DNA of 64,000 nt from CBDCIS01 sp965217565 (GCA_965217565.1 CBDCIS010000009.1:22483-86482), one strand, 5' to 3'. Positions 7,442-16,979 are shown, counted from the first letter of the stretch. A program made the numbers and translations. Notes: generated from the sequence alone by a model not told the origin.

Positions 7442-10400
7442 TTACATGGTCAGACGCTTGTAGAGGTAGAGCAGCCGCTCCGGCAACGTGTAGATGTCGT
7501 CTAGCACCTCGTAGCCCATGTCCTGGCACATCGTCTTCAAGTAGTCGTGGCCGTTCTTGTCCACTGTGAGACAGAAGGCGTTGATCTCCTGACGCTTGGC
7601 CTCGTCGAGAGCCATCTTGGTGTCGTGCACCGCGTACTCCTTCTCCACCCCTTCGCGGCTGTAGCCCCTGTCCTGCGGACGGCCGTCGCTGATTAGAAAG
7701 AGCAGCTTCGTGCGGGCGTCCTGCTTGGCGAGCTTGGAGGTGGCGTGGCGAATCGCCGGCCCCATTCGGGTGGCGTGCAGGGGGGCGATCCGGTCTATGC
7801 GCTTCTTGACCCTGTCCGAGAAGTTTTCGTCCAGGTCCTTGATGGTGTAGAACTCCACGTTCTCGCGCCCGTAGCCTGAGAAGCCGTATATCCCGTAGAT
7901 GTCGCCGATCGCCTCCAGAGCGTTGATGATTAGAACGACGGCCTCTTTCTCCACGTCGATGATACGCTTGTAGGAACGCCTCATCGCCTCGCCTCGCCGC
8001 GTTCTGAGCCACACCATGTATTCCACCGGGTCGTCCGGAGCGTCCCAGTCGTCCGGAGCGCGCTTGGCATCGTCGATGGCCTCCGCGGTGGACGCGCTGG
8101 TGTCCATGAGGAAGGCGACGGCGACGTCGCGCTGCACCTTGTTTCGCCGCCAGTAGAACTTGTCGCTGGGGCTGGAGCCGGTCTTGATGTCAACGATGAA
8201 CTCGATGAGGTCGTCGATGTCGATATCCTCGCCGTCCTCCAGTTTGCGCACCTTGCGGAACATCTCCGGCACCATCATTTCGAACTGGCGGCGAATCCTG
8301 CCGACGAGCGAGCCGTAGTTGGAGAGGGTTGTTCCAAAGTAGGCGGGATCGCCCTCCGGCATGAACTTCTGGCGAACGATGCACCAGCGCGGCTTGTAGT
8401 CCTCGGCGCGGAAGTCCCACTCGTCGTAAACGAAGGTCTGCGGCTCTGTGGGATCGAGCGACGCGCCATCCTCATCGACGTGAACCAGCGGCCCCTGTCC
8501 GAACTCCGGTGTCTGCGGCAGGTTGACGCCGGCCTCTTTGAGCAGGTTGTTGGCGAACAGGCCGCTGGCGTTCTGGATTTCGCCCTCGACGGCCTGGAGG
8601 TCGAGTTCTGCGCTGTTCTTGAGCAACTCTTCGAGCATCTCCTGGGTGATTGGCTCGCCGGAGGCGTCGGCGTTCTGGTCCTGGGGCTGCATCTTGAGCA
8701 TACTCAGCAGTTGGGAAAGCTCCGGCTTGAAGTCGCCACGGTAGTCCACCTCTTCAACGGAGTCGTACTCCTCCTCGCCCTCCGGGCGCAATTCCATCTC
8801 CATCCCCATAGCCATCTGTTGAACCAACTGCATCATCTCTTCGGAATCTTCATACTGGTCGTTCTGGTCTTCTTCCTCGATGTCCATGTCCTCCCACTCT
8901 TCGGGAGGCACCTCTTCATTGGGAATCTGGGCGATGATGGCGTAGATCCGGAGCGTGGCCTCGGCGGCGTCCTCTACGCTTGCCTCGGGATGAAGCATAC
9001 GCCTGGCGATCCTGGCGACTCTTCGGGCTTCGTCCACGCAGTCCTCCGGTATCGACAGGTCCTTGTACTGCTGGAGGCTGAGTCTTACGAGGAACTCGAT
9101 CATGGCTTCACGCATGGGCAGCGACTGCATTTCGGGACGCGCGGTGAGTGAGTCGGACTGAACCCGGTTATAGGCACGGCGAATCCCCGGATAATCCAGC
9201 TTCACGCGAGCGTCGAGACGGCTGTCCTCTATCACGGTAAAGATGTCGAGAGAGAGCTTGCGGTCTTCGAACAGGTTGAAGAACCTCTGCATGTCTGTGA
9301 CCCACCCCTGCTCGAGGCTTTCGGTGTCGATTTCCGGCATTTCCTGGCCCCCGGTGACCCTTCTGATCTTGTTCTTTTCGAGGTCGTGTCGCAGGTCGTC
9401 GAAGAGCGTGGTCTCGGCGTCGAACTCGAAGCCGAAGCTGCCGAACTCCAGGTGTGCCACCTGGTGGGTGGAGACCACTTTGAACCAGGAGAAGTTCTCT
9501 TCCTTCGAGGAGTAGCGGTCAACCGCGACGGGGACGAACACGGTTGAACCCTCGGTGGATGGGGACTCTCCAGACACCCAGCCGATATTCTTCTCGACAA
9601 GCTCTTCACTCGCTGACAACTTGACCTCGGCGCCCGCGAGTCCGCGGCAGTACATCTCCATGACGTCCTTGATGCGCGTAAACTCCACGCTGGAGGACAA
9701 CGCCTCCAGAACGGCCTCCGAATGGGCGGACTCTATCTTGAAGTACGCCAGGCCGCCGTCGGGGTTCTGGGCGAGGATTCGCGCGCCCTCCTCGAACCAC
9801 TTTTCAAGCTGGCCCATGGTAATGCTTTCCAGAGCGAACGGAGCCGCCTTTATGAACTCCGGCACCGAAGGTGGGGAAAATTGCAGCAGTGATTCGGCCA
9901 TAGACAGAACCTGGGAGTGGTCTTGAGTCTCGAGCCGGCTCAACGCCTGGGAGGTGTCCAGCATGATCGTTGGAATGTTCGACCCGCCGCTCTTCACCAA
10001 CTGCTCCGCCATTCTAAGGAAGCGAAGTCTCTGGTCGGATTCTATTCTAGGCAAAGCCCTGGTGCCGGCGTCGAAGAAACTCTTCACCTCTCGCCAGCCG
10101 GTCTCAACGAGCGTGGATGCCAGGGAGATGAACGCGAGCTTGTCATCGCCTATCAGCGGGAATAGCTGCTGGCCAAGAGTGAGGCACTCGGAGGCGAGGT
10201 CGTAGGAACGGTGGGAGAGCGAGTCCAGAAACGCGACGAACTGCTCGAGCTCCTGGAAGCTCAGGCTCTCCATCAAGGCCGGACTGGAGTCGAAGAACTT
10301 GCACGCGAGCGTGCTGGACTTCCAGGTGCCCTTGTAAAGGCTGCGTCCCAGCTTCGACCAGGTCTCGATGTGGCGCGACCTCAGCTTGCCCATCGCGCCC

Positions 10401-10726
10401 GGGCTCGCCACGAAGTAGGACGTGGCGAGTGTGGGCGATTCCTTGCAGAGGGCGCTTCCGCACTCGGTCCACTTGACGAAGTAGTTGAAGGGCATGAAGG
10501 TGATAACCTGGGGGCTAACCTTGTAATACTGGGCGGCGGCCTCCCAGGAGCGCACGGTCTGCTGGGCGATTTCCAGGCCGGCCCGCGCCCATTCCAGTCT
10601 CTGAACTTCGGTCATGGAGTCGGGCATGGAGAGAGCGGCTTTATCCACCTCTTCCAAGACCGAGGCCGGAAAGCGGCGCATCTCGTCTTTTATTTCTTCA
10701 AGCGTTAGCGTTGTCTTTTCTTCCAC
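7442..10726 (-). CDS. NorD/CbbO-like VWA-domain protein
   Basis: 1094 residues. The C-terminal von Willebrand A domain carries a full MIDAS set: DTSAS near residue 873, a Thr in ATRMG and ISDGRPQDRG. A strongly acidic stretch lies around residues 600-670. The first 500 residues are helical repeats of unknown role. NorD/CbbO-type proteins act with a MoxR-family AAA ATPase to activate or insert metal into client enzymes; the matching NorQ-like ATPase is two genes upstream. No nitric oxide reductase or RuBisCO gene is present, so the client is unknown. GTG start supported by AAGGAGG four bases upstream; overlaps the Nudix gene by 22 bases. Confidence 0.85.
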   Translation of the reverse strand: MEEKTTLTLEEIKDEMRRFPASVLEEVDKAALSMPDSMTEVQRLEWARAGLEIAQQTVRSWEAAAQYYKVSPQVITFMPFNYFVKWTECGSALCKESPTLATSYFVASPGAMGKLRSRHIETWSKLGRSLYKGTWKSSTLACKFFDSSPALMESLSFQELEQFVAFLDSLSHRSYDLASECLTLGQQLFPLIGDDKLAFISLASTLVETGWREVKSFFDAGTRALPRIESDQRLRFLRMAEQLVKSGGSNIPTIMLDTSQALSRLETQDHSQVLSMAESLLQFSPPSVPEFIKAAPFALESITMGQLEKWFEEGARILAQNPDGGLAYFKIESAHSEAVLEALSSSVEFTRIKDVMEMYCRGLAGAEVKLSASEELVEKNIGWVSGESPSTEGSTVFVPVAVDRYSSKEENFSWFKVVSTHQVAHLEFGSFGFEFDAETTLFDDLRHDLEKNKIRRVTGGQEMPEIDTESLEQGWVTDMQRFFNLFEDRKLSLDIFTVIEDSRLDARVKLDYPGIRRAYNRVQSDSLTARPEMQSLPMREAMIEFLVRLSLQQYKDLSIPEDCVDEARRVARIARRMLHPEASVEDAAEATLRIYAIIAQIPNEEVPPEEWEDMDIEEEDQNDQYEDSEEMMQLVQQMAMGMEMELRPEGEEEYDSVEEVDYRGDFKPELSQLLSMLKMQPQDQNADASGEPITQEMLEELLKNSAELDLQAVEGEIQNASGLFANNLLKEAGVNLPQTPEFGQGPLVHVDEDGASLDPTEPQTFVYDEWDFRAEDYKPRWCIVRQKFMPEGDPAYFGTTLSNYGSLVGRIRRQFEMMVPEMFRKVRKLEDGEDIDIDDLIEFIVDIKTGSSPSDKFYWRRNKVQRDVAVAFLMDTSASTAEAIDDAKRAPDDWDAPDDPVEYMVWLRTRRGEAMRRSYKRIIDVEKEAVVLIINALEAIGDIYGIYGFSGYGRENVEFYTIKDLDENFSDRVKKRIDRIAPLHATRMGPAIRHATSKLAKQDARTKLLFLISDGRPQDRGYSREGVEKEYAVHDTKMALDEAKRQEINAFCLTVDKNGHDYLKTMCQDMGYEVLDDIYTLPERLLYLYKRLTM

Positions 10727-11310
10727 AGGGCCTCCTTGTCCGGCGCGGCCTGAAGCAGATCCAGGAAGTGCTTTAGTACCCTCGCGGTCGCTCCAAATAC
10801 GACGTGACCGTTGTATGCGTAGGCGGGAGAATAGGATAACTCCCCGTCCACGATTCTGACTTCGTCTCGAAAGTTCTTTTCGTCCAACAGCATGGAGATG
10901 GGCACCTCCAGCACCTCGGCCACTTCAGCCTCGAAGGGCTTGAAATCGTAGGGGTACGGAATAGTGCCAACGTAGGGGCGCATGAGGAAGTGGCTGCGGG
11001 TCGCCATGTCGTCCACCTCTCCGAGCACTTCGATGTCGTCGGGAAGGATTCCCATCTCCTCGTGAGTCTCTCGGAGGGCGGTATCCCTGAGCGTGTCGTC
11101 TCCGGGGTCCTTTCCGCCGCCCGGAAAGGAGATCTCCCCCTTGTGGTGCTCGACCCGGTTGGAGCGCTTGTTCAGCAGCACGCAGTACTCGCCATCCTTG
11201 GGATAGAGGAGAATCATCACGCCGGCGGGCGCCAGGGAGGGGTCGTCAATCGGCTGCTTGCGATGTTCGTACAAGATGCGCCGCACAACGTCTATCGTTG
11301 AGACTCCCAT
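10705..11310 (-). CDS. CoA pyrophosphatase-type Nudix hydrolase
   Basis: 201 residues. The sequence NKRSNRVEHHKGEISFPGG (48-66) matches the extra signature of the CoA/peroxisomal Nudix subfamily, and the Nudix box ends in RETHEEMG (80-87). The glutamate after GX5 is Asp here. Expected reaction: CoA to 3',5'-ADP and 4'-phosphopantetheine. Its position in one operon with the CoA biosynthesis gene coaE supports a CoA-related role. The 3' end overlaps the start of the VWA gene. Confidence 0.85.
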   Translation of the reverse strand: MGVSTIDVVRRILYEHRKQPIDDPSLAPAGVMILLYPKDGEYCVLLNKRSNRVEHHKGEISFPGGGKDPGDDTLRDTALRETHEEMGILPDDIEVLGEVDDMATRSHFLMRPYVGTIPYPYDFKPFEAEVAEVLEVPISMLLDEKNFRDEVRIVDGELSYSPAYAYNGHVVFGATARVLKHFLDLLQAAPDKEALWKKRQR

Positions 11311-11370
11311 CTAGCCGAACTCGCTTCTAGCGCGAGCTAGTGAACAGTCCATGTGGGTGTCGGTACGCTC

Positions 11371-12267
11371 CTACTCGAAAATGGACGAAATCAGCTCTTC
11401 GATGCTTCTCTGCACCGTCGCGTCGTCTGTCACGGCCCAGTTCACTGCAACCTGGCACGCTCGGCGGGGGCTTACGCCTTGCGATATCATCTTGCCGGCG
11501 TAGATGAGGAGGCGAGTGCTCGCGCCCTCACCCAATCCGTGCTCCTTCAGGTTGCGGACCTTCTCGCCCAGCCGCGCAAGCTGCAAGGCGGTGGCGGCGT
11601 CCACGCCGGACTCGTGACGCACGATCTCGGCTTCGATGTCCCGTGGCGGGTAATCGAACTCGATCGCGACGAATCGCTGCCTGGTGCTGTGCTTGAGGTC
11701 TTTGAGGGCGCTCTGGTAGCCGGGATTGTATGAGAGTATCAGCAGGAAGCCATCGGCCGCCTCGAGCAGTTCGCCTCGCTTTTCCACCGGAAGCATACGG
11801 CGGTGGTCCGTGAGCGGGTGAATCAGGACGGTGGTGTCCTTCCTGGCCTCCACTATCTCGTCGAGGTAGCAGATGCCGCCGGCCTTGACCGCGCGAGTCA
11901 ACGGGCCGTCGATCCAGACTGTGCTATCGCCTTCGAGGAGATAGCGGCCCACCAGGTCGCTTGCGGTTAGGTCTTCGTGGCAGGCGATCGTCACTAGGGG
12001 AACGTTCTCGCCGTTGGAGGACACTTCGCCTGTGGCCGGGGCTGCTCTAACCTTGGAGAGCGGCTGACCCAGCCTCCAGGACATGTACTCGACGAACCGG
12101 GTCTTGCCGCAGCCCGTAGGTCCCTTGAAAAGCAAGGGAATTTTTTGCAGATAGGCGGCCTCGAATAGCTCGATCTCGTCTCCGGTTGCCACGTAGTACG
12201 GCTCGTCAACGAGGTGGTACTCTTCGATGATGTAGCTGCGATATAGGGTCCTGGTGGTTGAAGTCAT
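11371..12267 (-). CDS. NorQ/CbbQ-like MoxR-family AAA ATPase
   Basis: 298 residues. Walker A GPTGCGKT is at 49-56 and Walker B CYLDEI at 133-138 in the AAA_5 core, followed by a C-terminal CbbQ_C-like helical region from about 225. Predicted to work as a ring ATPase with the VWA protein at 7442-10726. The ATG lies two bases after the coaE stop, with AAGGAG inside the end of coaE, indicating translational coupling. Confidence 0.88.
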   Translation of the reverse strand: MTSTTRTLYRSYIIEEYHLVDEPYYVATGDEIELFEAAYLQKIPLLFKGPTGCGKTRFVEYMSWRLGQPLSKVRAAPATGEVSSNGENVPLVTIACHEDLTASDLVGRYLLEGDSTVWIDGPLTRAVKAGGICYLDEIVEARKDTTVLIHPLTDHRRMLPVEKRGELLEAADGFLLILSYNPGYQSALKDLKHSTRQRFVAIEFDYPPRDIEAEIVRHESGVDAATALQLARLGEKVRNLKEHGLGEGASTRLLIYAGKMISQGVSPRRACQVAVNWAVTDDATVQRSIEELISSIFE

Positions 12268-12269
12268 CT

Positions 12270-12881
12270 CTAGTTGCTGCTCTCCTTGTGGGCTGACGTC
12301 CGGCTATTCCACAGTTCTTGTATTTTTTTGCCCAGTTGTTCCACACTACCATCATTCGCTATGACAACGTCGGCGTGCCTCACACGTTCCTCCGAGGTCA
12401 TCTGGGAGTTGATGCGGGCGCGGGCACCCTCTTCGCCCATGTTATTGCGCCCCTTGATTCGCTCGATCACCTGGTCTTCCGGCGAGGTCGTCACCCAAAC
12501 CTCGTCCATCAGCGGCGTCCAGTTGGCCTCGATTAGAATGGCTGCCTCGACCACGACGGTATCGCGTCCCGCTTCCCGCAAGCCCTCTATCCTCTCCTCT
12601 ATCATGGCGTACATGCGGGGGTGCATAATGGAGTTGAGCTTCTCGAGGGCCTTGGGGTCGCTGAACACAATACCACCAAGCTTCCGTCGGTCAATCTCCC
12701 CGTTCTCGGCGACCACGTCTCCAAAGGCTGCCACGACCTCTTTCCAGGTATCGGTCTGCGGTGCGTACGCCTCATGCCCTATCAGGTCGGCATTGATGAT
12801 GGTAGCGCCCTGCTCTTCCAGCAATTGGGATACCTGCGACTTGCCCGTGCCGATGCCGCCCGTGAGACCAATAACAAGCAT
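12270..12881 (-). CDS. coaE: Dephospho-CoA kinase
   Basis: 203 residues, normal length. P-loop GLTGGIGTGKS at 5-15, followed by the DxIGHE substrate region and HP motif of the LID/CoA-binding domains (IMHPRM). Catalyses the last step of CoA synthesis, phosphorylating the 3'-hydroxyl of dephospho-CoA. First gene of the minus-strand operon that continues with the NorQ-like ATPase, the CoA-type Nudix gene and the VWA gene. Confidence 0.93.
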   Translation of the reverse strand: MLVIGLTGGIGTGKSQVSQLLEEQGATIINADLIGHEAYAPQTDTWKEVVAAFGDVVAENGEIDRRKLGGIVFSDPKALEKLNSIMHPRMYAMIEERIEGLREAGRDTVVVEAAILIEANWTPLMDEVWVTTSPEDQVIERIKGRNNMGEEGARARINSQMTSEERVRHADVVIANDGSVEQLGKKIQELWNSRTSAHKESSN

Positions 12882-12996
12882 GAGATGCCCCGCCTTCTGA
12901 GAAATTCATCACATTCTAGCAAGAGTGGATATAAGGGTCAATGCTTTGCGCTCAATTCCACGCCGGTTCACGGGCTTATCTGGGCCAGTGGTGGGG

Positions 12997-13002
12997 TATA
13001 AT
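12997..13002 (+). promoter_or_regulatory. Perfect -10 box TATAAT upstream of selA
   Basis: TATAAT at 12997-13002 overlaps the first possible selA ATG (13001), which argues that translation starts further down at 13040. The best -35 candidate (CTTATC at 12975) is weak. Confidence 0.45.
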
Positions 13003-13039
13003 GGATTCATTACTACCCAATGGCGACGCGGAGCAGGCT

Positions 13040-14416
13040 ATGACTTCTCCCTTCAGATCTCTGCCAAGCATCGACCGAATCATGTCTGACGCTCGCGTGG
13101 AGGCGCTGGTGGAGGACTACTCCCGCCAGGCGGCGGTGGAGTTGGCGAGGTCGGAGTTCGTGGACGCGCGGAAGGCCATCGCGGACGGGGCGGCGGCGCC
13201 GACACTCGACGAGTTGGTCCATGGTATGGAGAAGCGGGCGGCGTCCAGATGGGGCGCATGGCCGAGACACGTCATCAACGCGACAGGCGTTATACTACAC
13301 ACCAACCTGGGCCGCGCGCCACTCAGCGCCGAAGCAACGGAGGCGGTCCGGCGCGCCGCGATGGGCTACGGCGACCTGGAGCTCGACCTAGAGAGCGGCA
13401 GAAGAGGCTCCCGCCAGGCGCGCGTCGCGCAACTCATCTGCCAGCTTTTCGGCGGCGACTCCGCCCTGGTGGTGAACAACAACGCCTCCGCCATGCTGCT
13501 GGGGCTTGCCGCCGTCACCAGCGGCAAGGAGGTCATTGTCTCGCGGGGAGAGGCCGTCGAGATTGGCGGCGGCTTCCGCATTCCCGACGTGCTGAGGCAG
13601 AGCGGCGCGACGCTCGTGGAGGTCGGCACCACCAACCGCACCTACGCCCACGACTACGAGGCCGCGATAACGGAGAACACCGGCGCGCTGCTGCTCGTTC
13701 ACGCCAGCAACTTCAGGGTGATGGGATTCACGCACTCCCCCGGGATTGGCGAGTTGGTAAGCATTGGCAACAGGCGCGGCGTTCCGGCGCTTCACGACCT
13801 GGGCAGCGGTTGCCTGCTGGATACGTCGCAGTTCGGCCTCGCCCACGAACCAATGCCGCAGGAGAGCGTGAGGGCCGGGGTGGACCTCTCCTTCTTCTCC
13901 GGTGACAAGCTGCTCGGTGGGCCGCAGGCGGGCATCATCGTGGGCAGACGCGACCTGGTCAACGCCGTGTCGCGCCATCCCTTCGCTAGGGCGATGCGCA
14001 TAGACAAGTTGAGCATGGCCGCGCTCACCGCGACGCTTCTGCATTACGTAAGAGACGAGGCGACGGACAAGATTCCCATCTGGCGAATGATAGCGATGTC
14101 CTCCGAGGACGCGAGGTCCACGGCAACGCGATGGCAGGAGAGGCTGGGGGCCGGCGCGTCGGTAATGGAGGCCCAATCCACCATTGGCGGCGGGAGCCTG
14201 CCCGGGGAGACACTGCCCACCTGGGCGGTGTCGATAGCCAGCGACCGCGGCGGCGCGGATGCTATGGCAAGATTGCTAAGACAAGGCGAACCGCCCGTGG
14301 TCGGGCGCATCGAGGACGATAGAGTGCTTCTCGACCCGCGCACCGTTCTGCCAGAAGAGGAAGAGGCCCTTCTGCGGACCGCGGCGCGAGCCATGGACGC
14401 GGCGGGGCAACCTTGA
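13040..14416 (+). CDS. selA: L-seryl-tRNA(Sec) selenium transferase
   Basis: About 458 residues, close to the family norm. The N-terminus reads FRSLPSIDRIM as in SelA, the centre has VINATGVILHTNLGRAP, and the PLP lysine lies in SFFSGDKLLGGPQAG. It converts Ser-tRNA(Sec) to Sec-tRNA(Sec) using selenophosphate. The ATG at 13001 coincides with a TATAAT box; ATG 13040 has a GGAGCAGG sequence just upstream and gives the usual SelA N-terminus. selB, selD and tRNA(Sec) are not in the window. Divergent from coaE. Confidence 0.92.
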   Translation: MTSPFRSLPSIDRIMSDARVEALVEDYSRQAAVELARSEFVDARKAIADGAAAPTLDELVHGMEKRAASRWGAWPRHVINATGVILHTNLGRAPLSAEATEAVRRAAMGYGDLELDLESGRRGSRQARVAQLICQLFGGDSALVVNNNASAMLLGLAAVTSGKEVIVSRGEAVEIGGGFRIPDVLRQSGATLVEVGTTNRTYAHDYEAAITENTGALLLVHASNFRVMGFTHSPGIGELVSIGNRRGVPALHDLGSGCLLDTSQFGLAHEPMPQESVRAGVDLSFFSGDKLLGGPQAGIIVGRRDLVNAVSRHPFARAMRIDKLSMAALTATLLHYVRDEATDKIPIWRMIAMSSEDARSTATRWQERLGAGASVMEAQSTIGGGSLPGETLPTWAVSIASDRGGADAMARLLRQGEPPVVGRIEDDRVLLDPRTVLPEEEEALLRTAARAMDAAGQP

Positions 14417-14447
14417 ACCTGATACGAAAGGAAAGGAGACGCAGACA

Positions 14448-15137
14448 ATGAGACCCACAATAGAGTTCGACCCAAGCTATTCGCTGCTGACGCTGGAGCT
14501 TGACTCGGGCGAGGCCATCAAGGCCGAACCAGGGGCCATGGTGGCCCAGCAGGACGTGGACATGAAGACTGGCATGGGAGGAAGCGGTATTTTCGGCGGA
14601 TTGAAGAGGATGCTGGGCGGCGAGTCCTTCTTCGTGAACACCTTCACGGCGGAGCGCGGCGGCGGCTGGGTGAGCCTCGCTCCCTCAACCCCGGGGGACA
14701 TCATGTCATTCAACCTGCGGCCGGGAACCAACCTCTTCATCCAGTCGAGCTCGTTCATGGCGTGCACTGAGAACGTGCAGACCGATACGGACTTCCAGGG
14801 GTTCAAGGGCTTATTTAGCGGCGAGAGCCTGTTCTTCATCAGGGCCTACTCGGAGGGAGGAGAGGGAGTCGTCTATTCCAACTCATTCGGCGCGATCAAG
14901 CAGGTTGGCGTGGAGCCGGGCAAGGAGCTTGTCGTGGATACAGGCCATCTCGTGGCGTTCACCGACGACGTGGAATACTCGATAGGCAAAGTGGGCGGCA
15001 TTCGCTCGCTCATCGCCGGCGGAGAGGGCCTCGTGATGAAGTTCAGAGGCGACGGGCGCGTGTGGATTCAGACCAGGAACATGTCCTCGCTCGCGGGTAG
15101 GCTCATCCCGTTCCTGCCAAAGTCCGGCGGTAACTAG
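14448..15137 (+). CDS. AIM24/TIGR00266-family protein
   Basis: 229 residues of beta-rich sequence with the family's features: an early GAMVAQQDVDM segment, a glycine-rich loop (GGSGIFGGLKRMLGGES) and repeated strands ending in the RNMSSLA motif. Members occur across bacteria and in mitochondria (AIM24); their biochemical role is not settled. The ATG follows AAAGGAG. It starts 31 bases after selA and probably shares its transcript. Confidence 0.85.
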   Translation: MRPTIEFDPSYSLLTLELDSGEAIKAEPGAMVAQQDVDMKTGMGGSGIFGGLKRMLGGESFFVNTFTAERGGGWVSLAPSTPGDIMSFNLRPGTNLFIQSSSFMACTENVQTDTDFQGFKGLFSGESLFFIRAYSEGGEGVVYSNSFGAIKQVGVEPGKELVVDTGHLVAFTDDVEYSIGKVGGIRSLIAGGEGLVMKFRGDGRVWIQTRNMSSLAGRLIPFLPKSGGN

Positions 15138-15220
15138 GGGAACAGTGCCGCCCGGTGCGGGCGGAGCCTTCCGTACAGAGTATCGCGTCTCCGTGACCTA
15201 CTTTCGAAAGGAGCCTGGCA

Positions 15221-15823
15221 GTGCCCATCACGGGAAACGTGGTTGACAGGTCTGGGTTCAACCCCTCTCTGCACCTTCCCTACGAACTGAGAGCTATGGA
15301 CTTCGAGTCGGCAATGCAGGATGTGTACGACTTTTTCTGCGACGTCAACTCGTATCTTGTCGGCTAGGGACTTGAGCGGCTTGACGACATGCTCCGACCC
15401 GCCATTCTCTCTGGTGTCTTGTCCGATATGATTACTGCCAGCCTATCGAAGCATTCGCGGGTTCTGACAGAGAACCGCTACTTCAACGGGCACCCTGATC
15501 TGGTGGTTCAAGGTGTGTACCCGAACAACGCGGTGAAGGCGGGCGACAGAGGCGTGGAGATCAAGACTACCAGAAAGCGAGGCGGTGCAGTTGACACACA
15601 CGGCGCACGCGACCAGTGGATGTGCGTATTCGTCTATGCAGTGGACAACCAAACCGAGCCAGCCATAGACAGGCAGCCGCTGACCTTTACCGAACTCTAT
15701 CTGGGGCAAGTGACGGTGGACGACTTCCGGCGGAATGCCAGAGGCGAACTCGGCACTCGAACTGCTACGCTCCACAAAGATGGGATAGGGAAACTCCGCG
15801 AGAATTGGCTCTACAAGTTGTAG
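15221..15823 (+). pseudogene. Type II restriction endonuclease-like gene with early amber codon
   Basis: Starts at GTG 15221 with AAAGGAG seven bases upstream. The frame is open to 15823 except for a TAG at 15365-15367 (codon 49). After the stop the frame contains HPDLVV and, 20 residues later, VEIKTTRK, a plausible PD-(D/E)XK nuclease core. It ends one base from the convergent methyltransferase gene, the usual arrangement of a type II restriction-modification pair. The amber codon should leave a 48-residue peptide, unless translation restarts at ATG 15389. The exact nuclease family was not recognised. Confidence 0.6.
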
Positions 15824-15824
15824 G

Positions 15825-16979
15825 CTAGACTTTCTCTCCAGTTTGAAGGCCCGCAAGTTGGCGGATCGCGTTGGCTGCCATCTCGAAGTAATGTGCGTCC
15901 TTCTCGATACCGATAGACTCATAGCCCACGGCTTCAGCGGCGGCCAACGTCGAACCCGCGCCAGCAAACGGATCGACAACCACGCCCTGCCCAAGCGGAA
16001 GTACGCCTCTGACGATATGCCGTAGGAACGCCTGCGGCTTCAGGCTCGGGTGAGGGGCGATCCGCCTCTCCCGCTTGCGAGTCGGGGCGGACCTGATGAC
16101 ATCGCCAAATGGCCCGCCAGTCGAGGGCCGTCGGAATCCGCCGGTCTTCCATGTCCTGAGGTTGTCCTGCACTCGCGCCTCGATCGGTCGTCGGAACGTC
16201 CCCCACGGCTCCCACATCGACCGTGGCATGACGCTGACATCCGCGAACTCTTCATGGGCAGACTTTGGCCGGTCGCCGCCCCGCATGGTCATCACGAGCC
16301 GTACTATTTCCCCTCGCTTTTCCAGCCTGGCATCTGTCAACGCGGTGGAGACGATATGGGAGAGCAGCGGATTGGACGCTACGATTACGTTGGCGCCGGG
16401 CACGAGCTTGGGCAACAGAAGGCATCCCCAGACATAGAAGAACTCCCGCAGATGCGCCCGCTGCGAGTCGGTCATCGTCGTGAAGCGTGGCACCGGGGAA
16501 CGCCGGCGGCCGTCAAACGACGGCGGGAGCCTCCACACACCTCCCCTGCCGTTCCGCAGCTTTGACTGCTCCTGTGGAGAGTACTCGTAAAGGCCGAAAG
16601 GAGGGTCGGTTACAATCGCGTGGATAGTGCAATCCGGTTGCGCATCCAGCCAATCAAAACAGTCTCCATGTATAAGCGTAGCCTTCCCATACCGGAAGGG
16701 CGCCTTCCGGTCAGCCGCTTGAGTAAGCTCACCCTGCACGCCATCGTTTCCGTTCACGCCCCGATTGATGCGGTAAACGCCCCATGCCTCTCTGGTGAAG
16801 AGGTTTGGCGTATTCAGGCGCAAATAGGAACGAACCGAGGACTCGGGCGTAGGGCCGTTGACCTTCGACACCCGCTCCGCAATCTGCTTTGTCGTCAGAC
16901 CCTCTGAGGTGTGAGTCAACGCTTGCAGTATGGCGTCACGAACCCGGCCTGGCGCATATCGTGCAGTTTCTTCTGGCAT
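15825..16979 (-). CDS. DNA methyltransferase (N4-cytosine/N6-adenine, beta-type order) with N-terminal HTH
   Basis: About 384 residues from ATG 16979. Residues 1-75 look like a winged-helix domain (GLTTKQIAERVSKVNG). The catalytic motif IV TDPPFG comes before the AdoMet-binding motif I DPFAGAGST, the order seen in beta-class enzymes. It should protect host DNA from the partner nuclease at 15221. A target-recognition region lies between the motifs. The frame is open further upstream to 17117, but that part overlaps the promoter region of the divergent Uma2 gene and has no coding character. Confidence 0.85.
   Translation of the reverse strand: MPEETARYAPGRVRDAILQALTHTSEGLTTKQIAERVSKVNGPTPESSVRSYLRLNTPNLFTREAWGVYRINRGVNGNDGVQGELTQAADRKAPFRYGKATLIHGDCFDWLDAQPDCTIHAIVTDPPFGLYEYSPQEQSKLRNGRGGVWRLPPSFDGRRRSPVPRFTTMTDSQRAHLREFFYVWGCLLLPKLVPGANVIVASNPLLSHIVSTALTDARLEKRGEIVRLVMTMRGGDRPKSAHEEFADVSVMPRSMWEPWGTFRRPIEARVQDNLRTWKTGGFRRPSTGGPFGDVIRSAPTRKRERRIAPHPSLKPQAFLRHIVRGVLPLGQGVVVDPFAGAGSTLAAAEAVGYESIGIEKDAHYFEMAANAIRQLAGLQTGEKV

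Noticed and set aside
8480..9151. 223-codon plus-strand frame inside the norD-like gene
   Set aside because: Antiparallel to a strongly supported 1094-residue gene; hydrophobic and repetitive composition arises from the complement of its acidic codons, and no ribosome site is present.
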